A stretch of 64,000 nt of DNA, taken from NCBI RefSeq assembly GCF_002007645.1, contig NZ_CP019791.1:3402593-3466592 (forward strand), read 5' to 3'. Positions 50,474 to 58,296 of this stretch are shown piece after piece (position 1 is the stretch's first letter; every line of letters starts with the position of its first letter). The position numbers were made by a program, and so were the translations under genes. This DNA is from Anaerohalosphaera lusitana. GTDB taxonomy: Bacteria > Planctomycetota > Phycisphaerae > Sedimentisphaerales > Anaerohalosphaeraceae. The notes below the pieces were generated by a model that saw only the letters and a list, made by a program, of their open reading frames with translations, had not been told where the DNA came from and did no database searches.

Positions 50474-53182
50474 TTACTGCATCAGCCAGCTCTGGGCAAA
50501 AACAGCTAAGTCCTTAAAGTTTACTTTGCAGTCACCTGTTAGATCTTCAGGCAAATACCTGCAGGTTTGCGCTCTGCCGTTGACATACAGAGAAAGTATA
50601 GCTTCGGGGGACAACTCGTCATTATAGATGCTGACACCGTCAATTAAGCCCATGAAGCTTCGATCATTCCAATGTCCTATGGTCAACTCTTTATCGGAAA
50701 CAGTATCTATCGAGCACGGAACTACGATCCGTGGTTCGTCGGGACGACCATCAACGTAGAATTTACAGTCAGTGACATTTGGGTTTTCCATCTCGGGAAG
50801 AACGACAGTAACATGGTGCCAATTACCATCGTTCAATAATGCAGAACCGATTTTCCTGCCTCCCTTAACAGATAGCCTCAGTGCACCGTCCTCATGGACG
50901 CTGATTAGCCATGTTCCTCCCTCTTGAAGCGAACCGCCCCAGCCCAGAATTGCTTTCCAAGTAGTTTCAGTTTTGATCCAGGCTGTTACGGTTCTGGCCT
51001 GAGTACCAGTAATTCCGTAGTAACCCGGAACTGTTACAACTTGTTCATTGTGATCAAACTGCAGGGCGTATCCGTCTCTGGATGGAGTCCAGGAGTTTTC
51101 AAGGTTCGCCAGATGAGCATCTAGACCACCTGCCGAACCCACATCCTCAGCAACAGATCCACTACCTGTATTAAAATGCCACTCATGTAACGGTTGCCAT
51201 AAAGATCTACCATCAGCCATCCACCTACCTGAGAAATCGGTCAAATCGCTGAAGTCTGTTTTCTCGTCATCATTAAAGTCGCCGGGGATGGCTCCTACGG
51301 CTTCATAAGCCCCCATGTCTACAATGGCACCCGAGCCCTGGCCACTATCAGGAGCTGACGAAAGGTATGAAAGTCTCGGCTTTCCGTTAAGGTCAATGGA
51401 TATTTTTTCAGTGACATTGCCATCGCCATCAACGTCAAACTGGTCAGCAGGTACTTTTAAATTTGAAGCCGCATCTATACAGGGACTCGTCAAAGTCAAC
51501 TTCAATTCATCGTCAGGCATTGGATGAGTGAGACGAAAATCATAGTCCTGCAACTCGCCATCCTCATAATAACCGGTATCAACAAAAAGAGGATCAGCGA
51601 GAATATTATTGTCGCGCCAATCGATTAGTTTATCTACAACATCTATGCCATCCTTACCATTTTGGATGTCAGAGAAAGCAATCAGCAGGTAAACAGGATA
51701 GTAATCATCTGCCGCCGAAATTTGGCTGCCCAGTGTGCCATCCGATAAATTTCGATTTCCCCAAAAAATTGAATTGAGGACCTTCACATCAGCCCAGTAT
51801 TCAAGGTGCAAACCACCAGCAGATTGCATGGCTCTATTATAAGCGAAAGTGCAATTTACAATCTTAAACTTCTTTTCATGGGTGAAGTATGCACCTCCCC
51901 CCTTTGGTGCATAATTATCCGCAATAAGACAATTGAAAAGTGAGGCGCTGCCGTTATTGTACACTGATATCCCACCACCAGGTTTGGATGAGGAGTTGCT
52001 GACTATCGCGGTATTTTGCACAAAAATTACAGGCCTGATGGAAGTTCCTGACGTACTGATTCCGCCGGCATTGCCTTTTACCAGGGAATTTAGTATTACA
52101 ACCTCATTGGTGCTACTAATACGAATGCCAGTAAAAGAGTTATTTATAAATTGACAGTTATCGAATCTTAAGGGCTCCGTATACCCGCCGTCGGAATAGA
52201 CTCCATCCTGTGAATTAAGTGTAAATTTACATCTTGCAGCTTCCAGAGAACAGGTGTCTATAAACATACCCCATTGATTGTTGTCTTTGAGCAAACAATC
52301 TGTCATCTTTAATTTTGCCTTGTAAGCCCGGATTCCAGAAGTCCCGTTACCTGCGATAGTGCAATTTTCAATAATAGTTTGCGGTTCAAAAATAGTATCG
52401 TTATTGATGGCAATGGTTCCTATAGTATTTGGAAAATCAGCATTAGAAGTCAGAATGCAGTTTTTAATGACAGGGGCAGCGTTCTCAATATATATGGCGG
52501 AACCAGGGTAGCCGCCTTTTCTACCAACACTGCCAGCCGGTGCTTTGCCGTTGATTATTTTAAGGCCATAAATTTCCTGCTTTATAAATTTGTACCCTTT
52601 GAAAGTAAAGCCTCGGTGGGGATACTGCCCGGTGCCTTGGCAGTCTATTATTGTTTGTTCGGGGCCGTGGGAGGATTTTACGGTTATGGGTTTTCCTTTG
52701 AAGTCTATGTCTCGGTTGCCTGTGCCGGTGTATGTGCCGGGGGCGATCAGGACGGTGTCGTTTGGGTTGGCGGCGTCTATTGCGGCCTGGATGGTCGGGT
52801 AGTCGGCTGGGACGCGGAGGGGGATCGTTACGGTAAGGGTGAGGTCGATGTTCTGCTGGTCGGAGGCGGTGGTTATGGCTGCTGTGGTGGTGTATGCGTC
52901 TGCGGGGAGGCCGGTGTGGGCGATCCGGAGGGTTATGTCTGAGGATGAGTCGGCGGGTGTTGTGCCGGTCGCGGGTTCGATGCGGAGCCAGGGGCAGTCG
53001 TATTCGATCTGCCAGTCGAGGGGTGTGTCGGCGGGGTTTGTGAGGGTTATTGTGTGCGTCTGGATGTCCGAGTCGCCGGCGGCTGCGCGGATCTGGAGGT
53101 CGGTTTTCGAGAGGTCGAATGCAGATGCGGTTGCAGTGAATACGGCGGTCAGCAGAAGTGTGGATGCGATGAGATATTTCAT
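50474..53182 (-). CDS. Large secreted beta-helix / LamG protein with dockerin-like tail
   Basis: 902 residues from the ATG at 53182 (GGAAGGG upstream). Signal peptide 'MKYLIASTLLLTAVFTATASA'. An immunoglobulin-like BACON-type module ('DWQIEYDCPWLRIEPATGTTP') precedes a right-handed parallel beta-helix starting at 'VPADYPTIQAAIDAANPNDTVLIAPGTY', with repeated 'C.I..N...(G)' coils. An internal 'PGDFNDDEKTDFSDLTDFSGRW' segment, a LamG/concanavalin-like domain and a final dockerin-like 'LTGDCKVNFKDLAVFAQSWLMQ' follow. Probably polysaccharide-binding or -degrading at the surface. Codon use changes within the gene near 52.57 kb. Confidence 0.85.
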   Translation of the reverse strand: MKYLIASTLLLTAVFTATASAFDLSKTDLQIRAAAGDSDIQTHTITLTNPADTPLDWQIEYDCPWLRIEPATGTTPADSSSDITLRIAHTGLPADAYTTTAAITTASDQQNIDLTLTVTIPLRVPADYPTIQAAIDAANPNDTVLIAPGTYTGTGNRDIDFKGKPITVKSSHGPEQTIIDCQGTGQYPHRGFTFKGYKFIKQEIYGLKIINGKAPAGSVGRKGGYPGSAIYIENAAPVIKNCILTSNADFPNTIGTIAINNDTIFEPQTIIENCTIAGNGTSGIRAYKAKLKMTDCLLKDNNQWGMFIDTCSLEAARCKFTLNSQDGVYSDGGYTEPLRFDNCQFINNSFTGIRISSTNEVVILNSLVKGNAGGISTSGTSIRPVIFVQNTAIVSNSSSKPGGGISVYNNGSASLFNCLIADNYAPKGGGAYFTHEKKFKIVNCTFAYNRAMQSAGGLHLEYWADVKVLNSIFWGNRNLSDGTLGSQISAADDYYPVYLLIAFSDIQNGKDGIDVVDKLIDWRDNNILADPLFVDTGYYEDGELQDYDFRLTHPMPDDELKLTLTSPCIDAASNLKVPADQFDVDGDGNVTEKISIDLNGKPRLSYLSSAPDSGQGSGAIVDMGAYEAVGAIPGDFNDDEKTDFSDLTDFSGRWMADGRSLWQPLHEWHFNTGSGSVAEDVGSAGGLDAHLANLENSWTPSRDGYALQFDHNEQVVTVPGYYGITGTQARTVTAWIKTETTWKAILGWGGSLQEGGTWLISVHEDGALRLSVKGGRKIGSALLNDGNWHHVTVVLPEMENPNVTDCKFYVDGRPDEPRIVVPCSIDTVSDKELTIGHWNDRSFMGLIDGVSIYNDELSPEAILSLYVNGRAQTCRYLPEDLTGDCKVNFKDLAVFAQSWLMQ

Positions 53183-53579
53183 TTTACCCTTCCTCGTGAA
53201 TAGGCGGTTTCGGTTCAACTGGCCGTAATGATACCTATGACGACAGTTTGAGTCAAGATAAATTGTGGACAAAGTGCTGTGGAATCGGCAAATACTTTGC
53301 GGCAGGTGAGTTTTGCGGGATATCTTTTTATTTTTTCATGTTTTTGCGCAAAAGAGCGGCAGTGGTTGCGCGTAAGAATGTGCACAGGCAGTTCGAAACG
53401 GCAAGTCACATTTTTGTAACTGGTCCGTGGAAATTACGGAATGGAGAAGGAACCCGTTTGCCGAGTGATGAGTCGGCGGCAGTAGCGGAAGAGTGTGAAA
53501 AACAATGGAACAGACGTCGGGTGTCCGGCGGAACAGTGATAGAGTAAGTTGTTTTTCAGTTAAGGCAAGGAGAGTAGCG
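53183..53579. other. Divergent intergenic region between two secreted-protein genes
   Basis: 397 bp, no gene. It contains TTGTGGACAA (around 53263-53272), one mismatch from a DnaA box on one strand, but no cluster of such boxes. Confidence 0.35.
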
Positions 53580-55733
53580 ATGAAGAAATCTTTTGTGATC
53601 CTGATGTTGTTTTGCGCGGTGAGTTTTTCTGCGCATGCGGGCGTGGTCGCGTATGATTCGTTCGACGGCGCTGACGGAACGGACGTAGACGGCAGTACGG
53701 GCGGCGTCGGCTGGTCGGCCGGCTGGACGGATGAGGCTGGGAACGCAACGCAGTTCGTGTTCAGCAGCCCGGGCAATACGTTCGGCGCGCTGGAAGTAGG
53801 CGGGCTGAAGGCGCTGTACCTTGGTAACGGAACAGGCGGTATTACAAGGTATACACGTCCCTTGACCAGTGCTGTGACGATCGACGGTACAAATCCGGAG
53901 ATTTGGTTTTCTGCGCTCGTGGAGATCGGGCCGGATGATGGTCAGCTCGGTAGAGGTATTGGTGTTGAATTGAGGAATGCAGGAAGCCAGGTTCTATTTT
54001 TAGGCAAATGGCTCAACAAGCAGCTTGGGATATGTTCGAGCTCGAACGATGATTACATCAATGTATTGAGTCGTTCAACGGATGTATGGTTCATGGTTGC
54101 ACAGTTGGCGTATGACGGCACTGATACTGTGGCGACTCTATATGTAGCGAACGGTGACGAAGAAGGTTTCGCGATCGATGATCTGAGCACGTATGCGGCT
54201 TCAGGGTCGATCACGATCAGCGGTCCGATAACGATAGATGGCGCAGCACTGCACGGTTATCACGGGGGCACGACTACGAACAGCGTGGATGAGCTCAAGA
54301 TCGCGGATTCTTTCGGCGATATTATTTCCAGTGCGACCGCGGGTTCGCCGAGTCCGTCGGCTGGTGAGACACTGGTTGCGACTGATGTGATTCTTAGCTG
54401 GAGCGGTCCATCGAAATATGCCGCGAGCAGTTATGATGTTTACTTCGGTACGGACCCGAATACGCAGAGTGCGACTTATGACATGACGCTGATCGGGGAC
54501 GGTATTACGAACACGAGTATCGATCCTACGCCTACGGGTGAGCTTGCCAACGAGACGACGTATTACTGGCAGGTTGATGCTTATGACGGCACGACGCTTT
54601 ATGAGGGCAGCTTGTGGTCGTTTACGACGGTTCCGCCTACGGTATTGATCACGGACCAGCCTGAAGGTACGACGGTTGCGGCAGGGGAGAGTGTTACGCT
54701 AAGTGTTGTCGCAGAGAATGCAGAGAGCTATGCCTGGTACGTGACGGACGCGGCAGGTAACGAGACGTTGGTGACGGACGCTGCGGGGCAGGTTAGCGGC
54801 GCTACTACGGCGAGTTTGACTTTGACGGATGTTCAGCAGTCGGACGAGGGTCTGTACAAGTGCGTTGCGTCGAATACTGTGCCGAGCAGTGAGGCGTCCG
54901 CCGAGGCGCTGGTCATGACTGCACGTCTGGTCAGTGAATGGTCGTTCGAGAGCAGTCTTGCTGATTCGGTAGGCGGCTGGGACGGTGTTGTAGTCGATCC
55001 TAACACGGCGAATTCCGACGTTGCTGACGTAGCTTACGGCAGTGGTCTCGGCGGCGGTCAGGGTCTGGTGCTGAACGCTAATTCGGGCACGGCAGGTTAT
55101 GATGACGCTTTCGTTGAGATCGCAGGGTCGGAGAAGTGGTTCAATTTCTATCCGAACGGCATAACGGTTTCCGCATGGGTCAAGGCAGCGGCAGACGGCA
55201 ATTACCAGAATATCATGTCGAAGTACGATTCGCCCGCATATCGCGGCTGGGTCATGAACATGTCAGGCGGCGGTGCGAGCATCTTTGCGGCTCGCTCGAT
55301 AGGTCCTGCTTTTGGTCCTTCCGTCGGTGATGATACATGGCATCTTGTGGTTGGTCAGTATGATCCTGTTGCCGGTGAGCAGAGAATCTACGTTGACGGT
55401 GTGCTGGAAGGATCGAGCAGCGGTACGCCGCAGCCTGAGCTTCCGCTGGTACCGGTTCATATAGGCGCTGAAGCTTTTGATGCGGCTACCGGAGAGGTTA
55501 ACATACCTTTCAAGGGTACGATCGACGAAGTGAAGATATTCAGCTCCGTTGTCGATCCGGTCACAGTTGCGTATATGTATACGGACGTTACCGGCGAGAC
55601 GATCTGCTATGACGGTCAGGGTCTGGAGTATGACTTTAATGGTGACTGCGTTGTGGATCTGGCGGACTTTGCGGAGTTTGCGGGTACGTGGCTGAACTGC
55701 AGGCAGATACCAGAGTGCATTGACAGGCCATAG
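53580..55733 (+). CDS. Secreted Ig-like / LamG protein with dockerin-like tail
   Basis: 717 residues from the ATG at 53580, which has AAGGAGAG upstream; the frame opens 25 codons earlier. Signal peptide 'MKKSFVILMLFCAVSFSAHAG'. Regions in order: an N-terminal concanavalin-like beta domain ('YDSFDGADGTDVDGSTGGVGWSAGW'); a fibronectin-like part ending 'TYYWQVDAYDG'; an Ig-like part ('YAWYVTDAAGNETLVTDA..SLTLTDVQQSDEGLYKCVASN'); a LamG domain ('KWFNFYPNGITVSAWVKA', 'WHLVVGQYD', 'IYVDGVLEGSS'); and a tail 'YDFNGDCVVDLADFAEFAGTWLNC'. Likely a surface carbohydrate-binding protein. Confidence 0.85.
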   Translation: MKKSFVILMLFCAVSFSAHAGVVAYDSFDGADGTDVDGSTGGVGWSAGWTDEAGNATQFVFSSPGNTFGALEVGGLKALYLGNGTGGITRYTRPLTSAVTIDGTNPEIWFSALVEIGPDDGQLGRGIGVELRNAGSQVLFLGKWLNKQLGICSSSNDDYINVLSRSTDVWFMVAQLAYDGTDTVATLYVANGDEEGFAIDDLSTYAASGSITISGPITIDGAALHGYHGGTTTNSVDELKIADSFGDIISSATAGSPSPSAGETLVATDVILSWSGPSKYAASSYDVYFGTDPNTQSATYDMTLIGDGITNTSIDPTPTGELANETTYYWQVDAYDGTTLYEGSLWSFTTVPPTVLITDQPEGTTVAAGESVTLSVVAENAESYAWYVTDAAGNETLVTDAAGQVSGATTASLTLTDVQQSDEGLYKCVASNTVPSSEASAEALVMTARLVSEWSFESSLADSVGGWDGVVVDPNTANSDVADVAYGSGLGGGQGLVLNANSGTAGYDDAFVEIAGSEKWFNFYPNGITVSAWVKAAADGNYQNIMSKYDSPAYRGWVMNMSGGGASIFAARSIGPAFGPSVGDDTWHLVVGQYDPVAGEQRIYVDGVLEGSSSGTPQPELPLVPVHIGAEAFDAATGEVNIPFKGTIDEVKIFSSVVDPVTVAYMYTDVTGETICYDGQGLEYDFNGDCVVDLADFAEFAGTWLNCRQIPECIDRP

Positions 55734-55772
55734 TGCAGGAAGCATTGAAATAGCATAAGGTGGATGATTTGC

Positions 55773-55806
55773 GGCCCCGGTCGGTATATACTGGCTGGGG
55801 CCTTTT
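55773..55806 (+). terminator. Terminator after the LamG protein gene
   Basis: GGCCCC/GGGGCC stem with an 18-base internal part that can extend it, followed by TTTTG, 40 bp past the stop. Confidence 0.75.
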
Positions 55807-55858
55807 GTTTGCGCGGTTCTTTTGGGGGCGATATGAAGACATGGACATAATTATTTAA

Positions 55859-56608
55859 GGTTCAAGGGAAGATAACTTGGATTAAATTGGGTTCTTTCTG
55901 AGTATTTTTAACAGTAACTTGTACAGGTCATCGTGTCGATGGTTAAATCTAAATTCACATTCTTTCAGGTGCAGAGCAAAGGTACCTTTGCTGATTCCTC
56001 GAAACTTGTTGAGCCGACCTTTGGCAATCGCCCAGAAGTTCTCAATTCCGTTAATGTGATTGTGACCTTCAGCAAATTCGTTCTCTCCATGTTTGACGCG
56101 ATAGTGCTTCTTGTAGCCAAAGTCAACCAGGCCGTCATAGGTTTTGAAACCATCGGTGTACACGATCGAATCCTTATCAACCTTTTGCTTTATAATGGGC
56201 ATCAGCGTGCTTTTAGAGCAGTTTCTGACCACCTGCGTGTAGACCTTACCGCCGCGTTTTATCAGGCCGAAGACAATGTGCTTGCCCTTAGCACCACGGC
56301 CTCGAACGCCACGCACCCTTCGGGCTCCGAAATAGCTTTCGTCGATCTCAATCTCGCCGACGTCAAACGGACTTTGCTGCTGACAGTATTCGGCGATCCG
56401 TATTCGAATTTTGTAAAGAATCGTGTTGATGGTCTTTCTCGAAAGACCAGTCAGCTCAGCAATTTTGGTGGCCTCGATATCCAGGGCGAACAGCTTTACG
56501 ATCTGCCGGAATTTGGCCTCCGAAATTTTTGAACGCTTTTTGTACTTGTTAATCATTGTGGGATAATAACTTAACGCCATCTATAGTCAAGTTATCTTCC
56601 CTTGAACC
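55859..56608 (-). mobile_element. IS1595-family element, 750 bp
   Basis: Perfect 21-bp inverted ends starting GGTTCAAGGGAAGATAAC, with an 8-bp target duplication TTATTTAA at 55851-55858 and 56609-56616. Contains one transposase gene. Confidence 0.93.
55882..56580 (-). CDS. IS1595-family transposase
   Basis: 232 residues. 'AELTGLSRKTINTILYKIRIRIAEYC' is the helix-turn-helix. The ISXO2-like DDE core is seen as 'EIEIDESYFGARRVRGVRGRGAKGKHIVFGLIKRGGKVY', 'SIVYTDGFKTYDGL', 'HYRVKHGENEFAEGHNHINGIENFWAIAKGRLNKFRGI' (with the H-N-I-E segment) and the C-terminal 'HLKECEFRFNHR'. Intact, so the element may be active. No zinc-binding N-terminus, so it belongs to a short subgroup. Confidence 0.93.
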   Translation of the reverse strand: MALSYYPTMINKYKKRSKISEAKFRQIVKLFALDIEATKIAELTGLSRKTINTILYKIRIRIAEYCQQQSPFDVGEIEIDESYFGARRVRGVRGRGAKGKHIVFGLIKRGGKVYTQVVRNCSKSTLMPIIKQKVDKDSIVYTDGFKTYDGLVDFGYKKHYRVKHGENEFAEGHNHINGIENFWAIAKGRLNKFRGISKGTFALHLKECEFRFNHRHDDLYKLLLKILRKNPI

Positions 56609-56814
56609 TTATTTAAAAACAATCCGGAAATCATTTTACATCAGGTTTATTGCGGGTAAACTTGGTTGCTTATAATGCCTGGAAGTCGGCTATTCGGAGT
56701 TTTTTAGATTTTTTCAGTTACGCGGGGGGATTTGGGCCGTCCATAGAGGTGAAGGCCGGGGTTCTGGAGTGGGGCCCGGTTATTTTTTGGACGGATATTG
56801 AGAGGGCTGAACAG

Positions 56815-57813
56815 ATGCTTATACCGCTAGAGGTTGATGTGCCTGAAGAAAGATGGCCGGTGGTTAACTGGTTCATTATCGGGGCGTGCGTTGTCATATT
56901 CGGTTTTGAGATGCTGTGTTTTGCCGCGGATGATTTTTCGCTGTTTGAGCCGTTCGTGCTGGATGGATTCGGGCTGACAGGAATGTTCGGGCACATGTGG
57001 CTGCACGGGGGGATCATGCATCTGATCGGAAACATGGTCTTTCTTTGGATATTCGGGAACGCGGTATGCGCGAAGCTGGGGAACATCCGGTTTCTGCTGT
57101 TTTATCTGGCTGTTGGGCTCATATCGGGTTCTGCTCATGTGATCTTCGGCGGGGAGAGGGCGATCGGTGCGAGCGGCGCGATAAACGGGGTTGTGGGAAT
57201 ATTTCTGGTGTTTTTCCCTGCGAATGCGATCACGTGCGGTTTTATCTGGTGGCTTATCCCGCCGATCTATACGACTTTCACTCTGAGCAGCTACTGGATG
57301 ATACTTTTCTGGCTGACGTTCGATATATGGGGAGCGTTTTCTGGGATCGAGTCGGGGACCGCGTATTGGGCGCACGTGGGCGGTTTTGCGGGCGGATTTG
57401 GACTGGGCGTTCTGATGCTGAAGATGGGGTGGGTGGAGATGGAGCGGTATGAGGAGTCGCTGCTGAGCATGCTGGGGATGGACCGGAAGATGGTGGCGGT
57501 GAAGGCGAAGGATGCTGGGCTGGAGGCGAAAAAGGTTGAGGACAAGAACTCAGCGTATCAGGAGGCGCGGGAGGCCAGACTCAAACGTGAGAGGGAGCGG
57601 TGGAAGAGGGAGGCCGCGGAGGCTGCGCGGGCAAAGGCTGAACGAGCGGCAGAGCAGGTGCAGAGAGCCAAGGCGGGAGGAGGCGTGATCAAATTCGCTT
57701 GTAAGTGCGGCAGGGTTATACGGGTGAAAGGTGAGCTTGCGGGAAGGAAGGGAAGGTGCCCTGAATGCGGAGGGACGGTGATTGTGCCGGGCGGTCGGCA
57801 GGCTGCGAGGTGA
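56815..57813 (+). CDS. Rhomboid intramembrane serine protease with C-terminal zinc ribbon
   Basis: 333 residues from the ATG at 56815 (GAGAGG upstream); the frame is open from 56650. Rhomboid features: 'PVVNWFIIGACVVIFGFEM', 'HMWLHGGIMHLIGNMVFLWIFGNAV' (H-x3-HxxxN), the catalytic serine in 'GASGAINGVVGIFLVFFP' and the catalytic His in 'YWAHVGGFAGGFGLG'. After the membrane part come a charged coiled coil (about 225-290) and a C4 ribbon 'FACKCGRVIRVKGELAGRKGRCPECGG', very similar to that of the protein at 22522-23019. The IS1595 element ends about 200 bp upstream and may have displaced its promoter. Confidence 0.9.
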   Translation: MLIPLEVDVPEERWPVVNWFIIGACVVIFGFEMLCFAADDFSLFEPFVLDGFGLTGMFGHMWLHGGIMHLIGNMVFLWIFGNAVCAKLGNIRFLLFYLAVGLISGSAHVIFGGERAIGASGAINGVVGIFLVFFPANAITCGFIWWLIPPIYTTFTLSSYWMILFWLTFDIWGAFSGIESGTAYWAHVGGFAGGFGLGVLMLKMGWVEMERYEESLLSMLGMDRKMVAVKAKDAGLEAKKVEDKNSAYQEAREARLKRERERWKREAAEAARAKAERAAEQVQRAKAGGGVIKFACKCGRVIRVKGELAGRKGRCPECGGTVIVPGGRQAAR

Positions 57814-57933
57814 GACCAATTTGAAAAGAAGATTAATTTTACCGGCATGGCGTAATTAATTCTTGACCGTGAAATGGCATGGGGTAAAATACCCAGAAGC
57901 GATTCATGTTAATCAGGTCCAAGGTGAATGATC

Positions 57934-58146
57934 ATGTTAAAGAATTGTGTTTTGGCGGTGTTGGTGCTTGTTGCGGTTTTTATGTCGGGGTGCTGTCCGA
58001 TGTGTGTCGAGAGGGAAGACGGAGATGCGGGCAGTTGTGAGATACGCGGCGAAAGCACAAGCGAGAAGCTCGATAACAGTGGGATACAAATAGATATGAG
58101 TTTCGAGGGATCCAGATCGGAGCTTTCATACTTCCGGGATAAGTAG
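57934..58146 (+). CDS. Small lipoprotein of unknown function
   Basis: 70 residues from the ATG at 57934 (AAGGTG seven bases upstream; the ATG at 57928 is too close to it). Signal peptide with lipobox VFMSGC followed by CPMC. The mature part is acidic with no family seen. A strong terminator follows, so it is transcribed alone. Confidence 0.65.
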   Translation: MLKNCVLAVLVLVAVFMSGCCPMCVEREDGDAGSCEIRGESTSEKLDNSGIQIDMSFEGSRSELSYFRDK

Positions 58147-58153
58147 AAATAGA

Positions 58154-58183
58154 GGAACAGTCGCGGGCTGTTCCTTTTTTTTT
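58154..58183 (+). terminator. Terminator after the small lipoprotein gene
   Basis: GGAACAG/CTGTTCC stem with a short GC loop and nine T, 8 bp past the stop. Confidence 0.9.
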
Positions 58184-58296
58184 GTGCCTTGCGGGGGTTA
58201 TTTTCGGAGGCAGTAAGAAGTTCGTTGCCGGATTTCAATAGGCGAATATAATCAGAGTAAGCGATCGCAGGATTCGGGGCTTTTAATGGAGATGCA

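Noticed and set aside
53263-53272. Single DnaA-box-like TTGTGGACAA as proof of an origin
   Set aside because: One near-match is expected by chance; no cluster was seen. The origin idea rests only on skew and gene orientation.
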